Part shown: one piece after another, positions 43,154-51,457 of the stretch
Position numbering within the stretch: the first letter of the stretch is position 1
Layout: each line of letters begins with the position of its first letter
Assembly: GCF_030009775.1 (NCBI RefSeq)
Contig: NZ_JASCTH010000032.1
Location: 56,764 to 120,763, forward strand
Length of the DNA stretch: 64,000 nucleotides
Direction: 5' to 3'
DNA from: Actinoplanes sandaracinus
Lineage (GTDB): Bacteria > Actinomycetota > Actinomycetes > Mycobacteriales > Micromonosporaceae
Translations under genes and position numbers: made by a program
Notes under the pieces: generated by a model
Told to the model about the DNA's origin: nothing
The model's database searches: none
The model's input: only the letters and a program-made list of their open reading frames with translations

Positions 43154-44356
43154 ATGGGCACACTGCACACCGAAGAAGCGCAACAGGTGGCTGCCCTGCT
43201 CAGGACCGCCCGAGAGGCGCTGGGTCTGAGTTTGGCGTTCATGACGCGGATGGACGACACGCACCTGCATCTTGAGGTGCTGGACTCCGCCGTGCCGCTG
43301 CCCGTCCCCGGCGACGCGAAGCTACCCCGGCGTGAAACCCTCTGCCAGAAGATCATGGACGGCGAGCTGCCTGCGGTCATCCCCGACGTGCGGGTTCTTC
43401 CCAGCACCATGCGGGCATTCGAGGCTCCGGTGCCGCAGATCCGCAGTTTCCTCTCGGTGCCCGTGGTACTCAGCGACGGCAGCGTGTACGGAACCTTCTG
43501 CGCCGTCGGCTTCGCGGAAGACTCGGAGCCGATCCTCCGCGACAAGGCGATCATGGAGGTGCTGTCCCGGGCCGCGGCGCTGGTCGTCGAGCCCGGGGTG
43601 CGCAAGCGGGCCGTGGCCATGGAGATCCTGGACCGTGTCCGCCCGCTGATCGCCCGGGGCGGGCCAGTGGTTCTGCTGCAACCGATCGTCGACCTGACGA
43701 CGTGGCGCCGGGTCGGCGCTGAGGCGCTGAGCCGGTTCCCCCAGGAGTGGAACCGCACGCCGGACGTCTGCTTCGCGGACGCGCACGGCGCCGGCGAGGG
43801 CCATCGTTTGGAGATCCAGGCTTTGCGGCGTGCGGCCGACCATTTGGCGGACGTCACCGGGTACGTGTCCATGAACGTCTCCCCGGCGACCCTGCTCACT
43901 GCCGAATGCTCGAGGATGCTGGAGATGATGCCGCTGCACCGGGTGGTGCTGGAGTTGTCCGAGCATGATCCGGTCGAGGACTATGACGCCCTCATGGCGG
44001 TTCTCGCGCCGTTGCGGGCCGGCGGCATGCGCTTTGCCATTGATGACGTCGGCGCCGGCTTCTCCTCGTTGCGGCACATCGTGATCACCGCACCGGACGT
44101 CATCAAGCTGGACCGCAGCATGGTCACCGGCCTCGACCGCGATCCGGTTCTGCAGGTGGTCGCCCGTTCACTGGTCGATCTCGCCCGGACCACCGGCGCG
44201 CAGGTCGTGGCCGAGGGCGTCGAGACCGAGGCAGAGGCGGCTGCGCTGCTGGACGTAGGCGTGGGGCTGGGTCAGGGATGGCTGTTCGACCGCGCCACCA
44301 CAGTTCATGAACTGCGCGACTCGTACCACGCGGCGGCGTACTCCACGGCCGCCTGA
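43154..44356 (+). CDS. GAF-EAL c-di-GMP phosphodiesterase
   Basis: 400 residues. GAF domain about 10-150 (AFMTRMDDTHLHLEVLDS; SVPVVLSDGSVYGTFCAVG), then an EAL domain about 160-395 that degrades c-di-GMP. Catalytic landmarks are kept: EAL in VGAEALSRFP, Asn in SMNVSPATLL, Glu in VLELSEHD, DD in FAIDDVGAGFSSL, Lys in VIKLDRS, Glu in VVAEGVETEAEA, and GQGWLF. Loop 6 reads DDVGAG instead of DDFGTG. The third of three nearby starts (ATG 43154) is chosen because GGGAGGA lies 7 bases upstream. It balances the cyclase at 37657. Confidence 0.9.
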   Translation: MGTLHTEEAQQVAALLRTAREALGLSLAFMTRMDDTHLHLEVLDSAVPLPVPGDAKLPRRETLCQKIMDGELPAVIPDVRVLPSTMRAFEAPVPQIRSFLSVPVVLSDGSVYGTFCAVGFAEDSEPILRDKAIMEVLSRAAALVVEPGVRKRAVAMEILDRVRPLIARGGPVVLLQPIVDLTTWRRVGAEALSRFPQEWNRTPDVCFADAHGAGEGHRLEIQALRRAADHLADVTGYVSMNVSPATLLTAECSRMLEMMPLHRVVLELSEHDPVEDYDALMAVLAPLRAGGMRFAIDDVGAGFSSLRHIVITAPDVIKLDRSMVTGLDRDPVLQVVARSLVDLARTTGAQVVAEGVETEAEAAALLDVGVGLGQGWLFDRATTVHELRDSYHAAAYSTAA

Positions 44357-44432
44357 CCTCGTCAGCGTCCAGGAGCGGGAATACCCATACAACCCCAGAT
44401 GAGATCCGCTGAGATCGGCGGAGGCTTCGACG

Positions 44433-44473
44433 TGGCGGATCGAACCGACGACCTCCCGTTTACAAGCGAGAAG
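44433..44473 (-). other. Degenerate tRNA 3' half (tRNA-Thr-like), possible attachment-site scar
   Basis: Minus strand: a CTTCTCG stem and CTTGTAA anticodon-like loop (UGU), variable-loop AGGTC and a T-arm GTCGGTTCGATC, as in actinobacterial tRNA-Thr. No D-arm or acceptor 5' half precedes it; the anticodon loop is one base too long and the T-stem has a mismatch, so this is not a working tRNA. Such 3' fragments are left where elements integrate into tRNA genes. The rest of 44357-44780 has no feature I can support. Confidence 0.4.
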
Positions 44474-44780
44474 TCGATCATCGGGGATGGTCCCGCCCGG
44501 CCCTGATAGTGCCCGTGACCTGCTGTTTCGTTTCAGTCGCGTTCCGGTGCATCCCGGGGGCGGGCGGATCATTCCGTACGGTTCCCAACCAAGATCCCTA
44601 CCACCCGGTGCCCTATGGCCGATGACCCTGGAACCCTCTAGCCGACCATGTTCCGGCCGTTGGCGGGTACCCGGGTGTGAAACGGGCCTATCTGCCTGCC
44701 GACGTCGCGCGTGCAGCGCTGGCCGTGATCCCCATGGGATCGCCTAACCATCCGACGCCGTGCCGCGTCAGCGTTGGCGA

Positions 44781-45092
44781 TTAGCCCTCGCAGACGGGGT
44801 TCTTATCGATTCGCTGTTCATGTTGCTGCTGGGCGGACCTCCACGTCCGAAACCTCAAGGTCCAGACCAGCAACACGCCGCCGAGTACGAGCAGTACACC
44901 CAGCCAGTACAGCAGGTCGTCTATCGGCCATACGGAGATGGCGAGCAGGGTAGCTCCCAGGCCCGCGATCAGCATTAGGGCGGCGCCCCGAAACCACTGG
45001 CGATACGGGGGAAAGCCGACAAGGCTGGACGCGACCGCTGGAACGAGACTGGCTGCTCCTAGGAAGCCGGTCGCTATGGCAGTGAAGTCCAT
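44781..45092 (-). CDS. Small integral membrane protein, unknown
   Basis: 103 residues from ATG 45092 (MDFTAIATGFLGAASLV) with three membrane segments (about 5-25, 35-55, 60-80) and a charged tail with QQQHEQR. The frame is open back to 45284, just after the phosphomutase stop, but that extension has no ribosome site, so I prefer the internal ATG. It could be the last gene of the radical SAM/GHMP/mutase operon. Confidence 0.5.
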   Translation of the reverse strand: MDFTAIATGFLGAASLVPAVASSLVGFPPYRQWFRGAALMLIAGLGATLLAISVWPIDDLLYWLGVLLVLGGVLLVWTLRFRTWRSAQQQHEQRIDKNPVCEG

Positions 45093-45288
45093 CGGACAAT
45101 CGGCCCCTTCGATCCAAAGTCGTAGCTCCAGGTTAGGGCTCGGTGCATCCCTGGCCTTCCCATCCTGATCGATCATGACCCCGTTGGGTGACGACGGTTT
45201 CCCATCGGCAACCAAGTAGTAGGCCGTCGGTAGGTTCAGTCGGGTGGGTGGGGGATGCCCCGGGCAAATAGGCACCCCCGGCACTGGT

Positions 45289-46659
45289 TCAGTTGACGGT
45301 TGCGCGTACCTGGGTCAGCACGTCGTCACGAAGTCGCTGGACTGAGGCGGTGTCGGGTCCTTCGACGTTGAGCCGCAGCATGGGTTCGGTGTTGGACGGG
45401 CGCAGGTTGAACCACAGTTCGCCGTAGGAGACGGTGAGCCCGTCGAGCCAGTCAATCTGCACGCCGGGGGTGTCGGCGTAGGTGGCGCCGATGGCTTTCA
45501 GCATGGCTGCCGGATTGGGCACCTCGGAGTTGATTTCGCCGGAGGCGGCGTAGCGGGTGTATTGGCCGGTGAGGTCGGATAGCGGCTGGTCCTGTCCGCC
45601 GAGGGCGGCGAGGACGTGCATGGCGGCGAGCATGCCGGTGTCGGCACGCCAGAAGTCGCGGAAGTAGTAGTGCCCGGAGTGCTCCCCGCCGAAGATCGCA
45701 TCGTGCTCCGCCATAAGTTGCTTCATGAACGAGTGCCCTACGCGGCAGCGCACCGGCATCCCGCCGGCCTCGGTGACGATTTCGGGGACCGCCTTGGAGG
45801 TGATCACGTTGTAGACGATCGCTGCGCCGGGGACTCGGGCGAGTTCGCGGGTGGCGATCAGTGCGACGATCGCGGACGGGGGCACCGGGTCGCCGTTCTG
45901 GTCCACCAGGAAGCACCTGTCAGCGTCGCCGTCGAAGGCCAGTCCTGCGTCCGCGCCGTGTTCCACGACCGCTTTCTGCAGGTCGACGAGGTTCGCCGGA
46001 TTGATGGGGTTCGCCTCGTGGTTGGGGAACGTGCCGTCCAGTTCGAAGTACATCGGCACGATGGAGAGCGGCAGCTCCGGCAGCAGAGTGTCACCCAGGA
46101 CGGCGGGGACGACGTGGCCGCCCATGCCGTTGCCCGCATCCACAACGATCTTCAGCGGGCGGATGCCGGACAGGTCGACTAGGCCGCGCAGGTGCTCGGC
46201 GTACTTGGTGAGCACGTCCATGTTGGTGACGGTTCCGGCGGGGCCGTCGTAGGCAGCGATGCCGTTCTCTACCAGCGTGCGGATGTCGCGGAGCCCGGTG
46301 TCCTGCCCGATCGGGGCAGCCCCCGCGCGGCACAGCTTGATGCCGTTGTACTGCGCCGGGTTGTGGCTCGCGGTGAACACCGCGCCGGGCATATCGAGGT
46401 GCCCGGCGGCGAAGTACATCATGTCTGTGGAGCCCAGTCCGGCATCGATCACGTTGACGCCTTGGCTGGTCACGCCGGCCGCGAACGCCTGCGCCAGGGC
46501 GGGCGATGAAGGCCGCATGTCACGCACGATCACGATCGACGTGGCCTCGGACCAGTGAGCGAAGGCGGCCCCGATCTGCCGGGCAAGGTCCTCGTTGAAC
46601 TGGTCCGGGACAGTGCCACGGATGTCGTACGCCTTGATCAGTTGGTCCAGGTTCGGCAT
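45289..46659 (-). CDS. manB: Phosphomannomutase/phosphoglucomutase
   Basis: 456 residues, full length for the alpha-D-phosphohexomutase family; interconverts hexose 6-phosphate and 1-phosphate. Phosphoserine loop TASHNPAQYNG with Ser98; metal loop AFDGDADRC (about 242-250); sugar-binding GGEHSGHYYFRDF; phosphate-binding RPSNTEPMLRLNVEG near the end. Follows the GHMP kinase by 15 bp, so a kinase-to-mutase sugar phosphate route is plausible, supplying a nucleotide sugar or a 1-phosphate (inference). No nucleotidyltransferase is nearby. Confidence 0.93.
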   Translation of the reverse strand: MPNLDQLIKAYDIRGTVPDQFNEDLARQIGAAFAHWSEATSIVIVRDMRPSSPALAQAFAAGVTSQGVNVIDAGLGSTDMMYFAAGHLDMPGAVFTASHNPAQYNGIKLCRAGAAPIGQDTGLRDIRTLVENGIAAYDGPAGTVTNMDVLTKYAEHLRGLVDLSGIRPLKIVVDAGNGMGGHVVPAVLGDTLLPELPLSIVPMYFELDGTFPNHEANPINPANLVDLQKAVVEHGADAGLAFDGDADRCFLVDQNGDPVPPSAIVALIATRELARVPGAAIVYNVITSKAVPEIVTEAGGMPVRCRVGHSFMKQLMAEHDAIFGGEHSGHYYFRDFWRADTGMLAAMHVLAALGGQDQPLSDLTGQYTRYAASGEINSEVPNPAAMLKAIGATYADTPGVQIDWLDGLTVSYGELWFNLRPSNTEPMLRLNVEGPDTASVQRLRDDVLTQVRATVN

Positions 46660-46674
46660 CGCTGCGTGCGCCTT

Positions 46675-47727
46675 TCAGTAGTCGGACGGCGGGAAAACGA
46701 GCCCATGCGGTTCACCGGTAGTGAACACCATCACACGGACCGGAAGGTCGGCTAGGGCGGCATGAATCACCCCAATTTGCTCGATCGGTGCGAGCGCCAC
46801 CAGGCAGCCGCCGTAGCCGGAGCCCGTCAGCTTCGCCCCGTAGGCGCCGCTGGCCAGGCACCGCGCCACACACTCGTCGATCAGTGGGGTGGAACACCGC
46901 ACGAGGTCTCGCAACTGCTGGTGGGCATCCGTCATCAGCGTGCCCACCGCGCGGTAATCCGGCTCGGACTGTTGGAGCGCGGACGCCAGGTGCGACACGA
47001 TCTCCGTGGTCGAGGCCGCGTAGTCGCGCATCGCGGGATCACCGGCTTGCCATCGTTCCCGTTTCGAGGCCAGCACCGTCGCGGTCGCCCGACGCTGCTG
47101 AGTGTCGATCAATACCAGCGGTACGCCGAGGGTGTCGGCGAGGCGAACCAGCCGAGGCGGGCTACCGGCCTCGATCCGGCAGACCCCGCCGTGTGCGCAG
47201 GCAAGGAAGTCCATCCACCCGGCACCCGTGCCGACCAGCTCGGACTCGGCTTGGTATGCGGCTTTCGCGACCCGTGCGGCTGAGGGCACTGTCGCGTCGG
47301 CGAATCGCATCAGCGCTCCCGCTGCTGCGAGGGTGAGGGCGGCGCTGCTGGACACCCCGGCGCCCATCGGAATGTTGGAGACCGCCGCGAGCCGGGCACC
47401 GCCGAGTAGCACCGCCCACCGCTCGGCGACCACAGCCGCGGCGGCTTGCAGCATGTCCAAGTCGTCGCCGGCCAAATCCCGCAATGCCGAGGTCAATACC
47501 ACCCGCTCGGTGGGCTGCGACAGCGGCGAGGCGAGGGTCACCTCGAAGTGATTGCGCTCGTCGGGCGTGACCGTGACCGTCGTGTACAGCGGCACCGCCG
47601 CGACCACTGACGGGCCGTTCGTCATCCAGTCCAGTGACTCGCCAGCCAGGCACACCCGGCCCGGTGCGTACGCCGACACGGTCAGATCGGCGTACCGGTC
47701 CACGGGCGCGACCGTCGTCGCGGTCAT
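46675..47727 (-). CDS. GHMP-family sugar kinase (galactokinase-like)
   Basis: 350 residues. Motif 1 APGRVCLAGESLDW (21-34), ATP-binding motif 2 NIPMGAGVSSSAALT (118-132), GTGAGWMDFLACAHGG with the likely catalytic Asp, and C-terminal motif 3 AKLTGSGYGGCLVALAP. In galactokinase proper motif 1 reads NLIGEHTDY; here LAGESLDW, so the substrate is probably another sugar or sugar-like alcohol. The ATG at 47727 overlaps the radical SAM stop (ATGA), an upstream in-frame start is rejected. Order: radical SAM, kinase, mutase. Confidence 0.9.
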   Translation of the reverse strand: MTATTVAPVDRYADLTVSAYAPGRVCLAGESLDWMTNGPSVVAAVPLYTTVTVTPDERNHFEVTLASPLSQPTERVVLTSALRDLAGDDLDMLQAAAAVVAERWAVLLGGARLAAVSNIPMGAGVSSSAALTLAAAGALMRFADATVPSAARVAKAAYQAESELVGTGAGWMDFLACAHGGVCRIEAGSPPRLVRLADTLGVPLVLIDTQQRRATATVLASKRERWQAGDPAMRDYAASTTEIVSHLASALQQSEPDYRAVGTLMTDAHQQLRDLVRCSTPLIDECVARCLASGAYGAKLTGSGYGGCLVALAPIEQIGVIHAALADLPVRVMVFTTGEPHGLVFPPSDY

Positions 47728-48608
47728 CGCCGGGTCTCCGGTAGCGGCTGAGTGCAGGAGCCGCAGGCCGGTGACAACGACCATTCCGCGCGGGCGTGAG
47801 CCTGCCGGTAGGCGTTCATCTGTTCAGAACCCCACAAGTCCAGAAGCGACGCTTCCGGCTCAGCGAGCGACCCGATCACGTACCCGGCATGCGCCGGAGC
47901 CTCCGGGTAGACACAGCAGCACATCTTCAACCGGCCCAGGTAGTCGATGACGGCGCTCGTCGCGGTCATCAGGCACGGCTCGGTGCGTTGCCGGGCCAGC
48001 AGCGGCAGGGAGGTGACGGAACCACCCCGATGGTTGTACGCCTCGATGATCTGCGGCGAGATCACCTCCACCCGGCAAGTCGGTAACTCAGCCAGCCCCG
48101 CCAGCCCTTGCCGCACCGGCTCGAACCGCCAGTCCGCGGCTTGCGTCAAGCCCTTCTGGCGAAGCCACGATGTGATCGCCTCGTAGGACGCCGGCGTCTG
48201 CGCTTCATGCGGGTAGCGAGTCACCCTGAGGTATGCCACCCCGGCCGCGATCAGCCGATCGAACAGCGCCTTGTCGAGCATGTCACCGTTGCTGTAGATC
48301 GCGGGCTTCGCCGCCGCAGCGACCGCACGGACGTACCCGATCTCGTCCAAGATTCTCGGGTTCAACAGCGGCTCGTTGTAGTTGTGGAACGCGAGGACCC
48401 CATCGAATCCCGCCGCGCCCAACTCGTCGACGACCCGTCGGAACAGGCCCCACTCCATGACCTGTTGCGTACGCCGGGCATCGTTCTCGGCGTTCGGGCA
48501 CCACTGGCACGTCCGGTTACACCGGCGCGACGTCTCCACCTCCACATACCGTGGGAGCATCACCGCCACCGGCGATGCCACCGTCACAGCGGAGCGCATT
48601 GCAACCAT
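47724..48608 (-). CDS. Radical SAM protein with C-terminal cysteine-rich (SPASM-like) region
   Basis: 294 residues. The 4Fe-4S/SAM motif is C30-NRT-C34-QW-C37, followed by a TIM-barrel pattern (GVLAFHNYNEPLLNP is the GxE-like second motif; IYSNGDML). The C-terminal part has MCCCVYPEAPAH and PACGSC, cysteines that could bind an auxiliary cluster as in SPASM enzymes. ATG 48608 has GGGGAGGAA upstream. Operon with a sugar kinase and a phosphohexomutase, which suggests modification of a sugar or aminocyclitol, not of a peptide; no precursor peptide was found next to it. Substrate unknown. Confidence 0.9.
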   Translation of the reverse strand: MVAMRSAVTVASPVAVMLPRYVEVETSRRCNRTCQWCPNAENDARRTQQVMEWGLFRRVVDELGAAGFDGVLAFHNYNEPLLNPRILDEIGYVRAVAAAAKPAIYSNGDMLDKALFDRLIAAGVAYLRVTRYPHEAQTPASYEAITSWLRQKGLTQAADWRFEPVRQGLAGLAELPTCRVEVISPQIIEAYNHRGGSVTSLPLLARQRTEPCLMTATSAVIDYLGRLKMCCCVYPEAPAHAGYVIGSLAEPEASLLDLWGSEQMNAYRQAHARAEWSLSPACGSCTQPLPETRR

Positions 48609-48722
48609 CGTTTCCTCCCCAGAGGTAAGACCCGCCACCAGATCGCGACACCGGTAAACCGCGATATCGATCCAGGCGTGACGACGGCGGGCGCATTTGA
48701 AAGGAGCTGCCCTCACGCTGGC

Positions 48723-49160
48723 CTAGGCGTCATTTGTGCCTCGCCCTAAGGGCGCCGCGCTCGGCGAGTTCGTCGAGCCTGCTTGCGCCGTGAGGAGCAT
48801 GGAGGCGGTGTGCGATCCCGACATCTCATTGCGTGAATCCCACAGGTCACCGGTGAGCGTTTCGATTCCGCCGCCCGCGTTCGTGATGGTCTGCAAGACT
48901 TCGACCATCTTGGGACCGGGCTCGGGGAGCCGATCCCAGTCCGCCACGAGCAGCCGTTCAGCGAGGTCAACGCGCCCCACCGCCACCGCCATGCTGTACG
49001 GCAGGACTTTCGACTTCGCTCGTTTAGTCGTGAACTCCGCTTTCACCCGCACGTTCTTGGCAGCCACGTACTCACGGAGCCGCCGCAATTGATGTTCCAA
49101 CTCGGCATCGGCGGCTTCCCCGTGGCACTCCCCATCGGCGACCGCCAGTAACACGTACAT
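48723..49160 (-). CDS. Resolvase-fold-like protein lacking catalytic serine, unknown role
   Basis: 145 residues from ATG 49160 (AGGAGAACTG upstream). The pattern HQLRRLREYVAAKNVRVKAE, RVDLAERLLVADWDRLPEPG, then MVEVLQTITNAGGGIETLTG resembles the N-terminal catalytic fold of serine recombinases (QLxxLxxYA; A-x-x-LLV-x-WDRL; G-x-x-I-x-TLTG), but the ARVST catalytic Ser motif is absent and no DNA-binding tail follows. It may be a domesticated or dead recombinase domain. It sits 114 bp upstream of the radical SAM gene on the same strand. Confidence 0.6.
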   Translation of the reverse strand: MYVLLAVADGECHGEAADAELEHQLRRLREYVAAKNVRVKAEFTTKRAKSKVLPYSMAVAVGRVDLAERLLVADWDRLPEPGPKMVEVLQTITNAGGGIETLTGDLWDSRNEMSGSHTASMLLTAQAGSTNSPSAAPLGRGTNDA

Positions 49161-49354
49161 CAGTTCTCCTGTCCGGTCGTTTCGCTCTGCGTCATGCGGG
49201 TCGGTCGGCGGATCGCTGAATCGTGGTGAGGTCGTCAGGAGCCTGCGCCCGTTCCCATGCCGGAGTCCGGGACCGGCCGGCGGGCGTGACTAGTACGGAG
49301 GAAGTCGCCTGTCACGCCCTCCACCCCCGGGGGCGTGCTGGCGTTGTGAGCCGC

Positions 49355-49846
49355 TCATTCCGGCCACCCCGTACCGACCCGGACCAGCGACGGTGACCGG
49401 CCGCACCAGCCACACACCGTCACGGCCGCTGCTTCCTTGTCCGCAAGAAGATCGGCAGCGGCGGCCTTACGTAAGCGGGCGAGTTGGGCCAGCCGGTCCG
49501 CCTCGGTGACGAACTCCCCGCCGGTGCCTAAGACTTCGTCGCACCGCGCCCAGAACTGCCGGGAAGCCGCGTTGAGTCGTCCGATCTCCGCGTTGGCGAT
49601 CGTGCTGCGTGACCACTGCGTCAGATACGCGAACTCCCATTGCGTCAGCCCCGCCGCGTGCCGCCGCAACGCCAATCGCCGTCCCAGCCGCCACCAGCCG
49701 ACCGCCAGCTCCTGCACCCCGGCCTCGGGGTCGGATGCCGTCACACTCGCCCCAGTGAGAAGGCGATTCGATGTAGACACGTCATCCACTCCCACGTCTG
49801 CGAGTAGTCGGTAAGAGCCAAGAGGCAGACGGGCGTGACCATTCAC
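49355..49846 (-). CDS. XRE-like helix-turn-helix protein
   Basis: Up to 163 residues (start uncertain: GTG 49846, or GTG 49780 which has GGGAGTGGA upstream). Helix-turn-helix about 55-105: LALRRHAAGLTQWEFAYLTQ, WSRSTIANAEIGRL. C-terminal CGWCGR could bind zinc. Last gene of the operon running from 53142; gap to the preceding gene is 34 bp. Likely a DNA-binding regulator of the operon or of the element it belongs to. Confidence 0.7.
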   Translation of the reverse strand: MNGHARLPLGSYRLLADVGVDDVSTSNRLLTGASVTASDPEAGVQELAVGWWRLGRRLALRRHAAGLTQWEFAYLTQWSRSTIANAEIGRLNAASRQFWARCDEVLGTGGEFVTEADRLAQLARLRKAAAADLLADKEAAAVTVCGWCGRSPSLVRVGTGWPE

Positions 49847-49880
49847 GGAGGAAGACAGGTCACGCCCGCCGCCATCCCCG

Positions 49881-50303
49881 TCACGCGGCGCGCGTGGCGT
49901 GACGGGCGTCCATAGGCTCCGGAGCCAGTGGCATCCGGTCGTACGGGGTGCTACGGGTCACCGCTGGCCTGGGGGGTGTTCGTGCCGGGGACGGGCGTGG
50001 CCTCTTCAGGGGGAACCGAAGCCACGCCCGTCGTCTCTTCCGGCGCGACCACACGTAGACGTGGTGTTCCAGGCCGTCGCGGTCATGGAACGTCAGCCGC
50101 CCACCACCCTCGGCCGCCAGGTGGACCAGCGCCGAATAGAACCGCTGCGCCCGATTGATGCAGTCGGTGCGCGTGTCCCCGGTGATCACGCTGGCCGCTC
50201 GTACCGCTGCCCATGCCTCGGGCAGCAGATGAACCGTCAGCTTGACCAGGTCGTCGTCGTCACGCCCCGCTGTGGCCACGAGCCGTTCGTCACGGTCCTT
50301 CAT
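49881..50303 (-). CDS. Small unknown protein with ribbon-helix-helix-like core
   Basis: 140 residues. The region 20-62 (LVKLTVHLLPEAWAAVRAAS, GDTRTDCINRAQRFYSALVH) has the beta-helix-helix look of RHH DNA-binding or antitoxin proteins; then a short segment FHDRDGLEHHVYVW and a basic Pro/Arg tail. ATG 50303 overlaps the previous stop by 14 bases, with GGAGGGAG upstream. Seventh gene of the operon. Function not recognised. Confidence 0.65.
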   Translation of the reverse strand: MKDRDERLVATAGRDDDDLVKLTVHLLPEAWAAVRAASVITGDTRTDCINRAQRFYSALVHLAAEGGGRLTFHDRDGLEHHVYVWSRRKRRRAWLRFPLKRPRPSPARTPPRPAVTRSTPYDRMPLAPEPMDARHATRAA

Positions 50304-50598
50304 CAGCTACTCCCTCCGACTCCGTCCCGCCGGCGGGGTCCGGCTCAGCCGGGCGCAGGAAGCCCAGAAACCGCTCGTACAGATCCGGCACCGGACCCGT
50401 CCCGTCCTGGGTGAAGTCCTCGATCGCCTCATACATCAGCTTGGCCATGAACAGCAGCGCGGCCATCCGGTCCAACGGACGCTCGTCGAGCAACATCGCC
50501 TGCCGTTCCGGGCACGGCCACGGCTTGCCGCAGTCCTCACAGCGCCAGCTCGGCCGCGACGCCCGATGCAGCCCTAACACCGTCACCGCGCTACCCAT
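50290..50598 (-). CDS. Small unknown protein with Cys pair, operon member
   Basis: 102 residues: GLHRASRPSWRCEDCGKPWP with CxxC then C, a possible zinc knuckle, followed by a helical segment (RMAALLFMAKLMYEAIEDF) and LYERFLGFLRPAEP. ATG 50598 overlaps the upstream stop (50591) by 8 bases. Proteins of this type are common orphans in actinobacterial genomes. No function known. Confidence 0.7.
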   Translation of the reverse strand: MGSAVTVLGLHRASRPSWRCEDCGKPWPCPERQAMLLDERPLDRMAALLFMAKLMYEAIEDFTQDGTGPVPDLYERFLGFLRPAEPDPAGGTESEGVADEGP

Positions 50599-51457
50599 GA
50601 CCGCAGCCCCCGACCCCGAGCAGCGGCACCACACGACGGCGCTGCTGAGGCACACGGGGCGCGCTGACGTCCCTGCCGCGATGGGCGCAGACTTGGCGGT
50701 GCGCCCGAGCGTCGCGGGCTCGCGTACCGCTTGCCTCGTCGGCGTGCAACATCTCCAGCGCCCATGACATCGCCAGCGGCGTCGGTTTGCGGGCCTCCGC
50801 CTCGGACCACAGCGCCGTCGCCTCGTCCCGCCGGCCACACAGCAACAGCAACGAGATGCACTCGATGGGAACCCGTGGCGAGCGATAGTTCGTTCCGAAC
50901 TTCGGCAGGTCCCATGCCTGGCGCAGCACCGCTACCGCCTCGTCGCAGCTTCCCGACCGGTGCAAACAGGTCGCCCACTCAATCCGGGCTTCCCCCGCCT
51001 CGTCCCACTGCTTGCGTCGCTCATGGGCCAGCACCGCGACCTCCCACGCGGCAGCGGCCTCCCGCCGATTGCCGAGCCGCTGACAGAGGCGCCCCAGTGC
51101 CCAACTGGCCGTACACGACTGCTTCGACAGCGGCCCCGCCAGCACCGACGCGGACCGCTGCGCGTACCGCAGCCACGCCAGCGCCCGATCCTCCGGCCCC
51201 ACCCGGGCCTCACCGAACAGCAACACCGCCGCCTCGGCCAGCTCCAGATTCCAGCCGGTCACCGCCGGATCCACTGACTCCAACAGATCGGCCAGCACCC
51301 ACACTCCGGCCATGTCGAAGCAGTCCGGATCCGAGCCCAACGCCGCCTTCACGGCGTCTCGCAGCATCGGCCACTGCTCACCGGCAGCCGCCGAACCATC
51401 CACCCGCTCGGTCATCTCCGCCGTCCCCTCTGCTGCGTTGATCGGGTCAGCCGTCAT
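50591..51457 (-). CDS. TPR-like helical repeat protein
   Basis: 288 residues from ATG 51457, which overlaps the upstream stop (51447) by 11 bases. Helical pairs of tetratricopeptide type: ALGRLCQRLGNRREAAAAWE, then AVLAHERRKQWDEAGEARIE, WATCLHRSGSCDEAVAVLRQ, LLLCGRRDEATALWSEAEAR. The last ~45 residues turn Arg-rich and low-complexity, possibly a 3' frameshift. TPR proteins serve as scaffolds or regulators; here perhaps linking the small proteins of the operon. Confidence 0.7.
   Translation of the reverse strand: MTADPINAAEGTAEMTERVDGSAAAGEQWPMLRDAVKAALGSDPDCFDMAGVWVLADLLESVDPAVTGWNLELAEAAVLLFGEARVGPEDRALAWLRYAQRSASVLAGPLSKQSCTASWALGRLCQRLGNRREAAAAWEVAVLAHERRKQWDEAGEARIEWATCLHRSGSCDEAVAVLRQAWDLPKFGTNYRSPRVPIECISLLLLCGRRDEATALWSEAEARKPTPLAMSWALEMLHADEASGTRARDARAHRQVCAHRGRDVSAPRVPQQRRRVVPLLGVGGCGHG

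Noticed and set aside
44433..44473. Complete tRNA-Thr gene on the minus strand
   Set aside because: No D-arm or 5' acceptor half, anticodon loop too long by one base, T-stem mismatch.
45093..45284. N-terminal extension of the small membrane protein at 44781
   Set aside because: Extension lacks a ribosome site and membrane features; the internal ATG begins directly at the first membrane segment.
47724..48608. RiPP-type radical SAM maturase with precursor peptide
   Set aside because: No short Cys-, Ser- or Thr-rich precursor-like ORF with a ribosome site was found next to it, and the operon partners are sugar enzymes.
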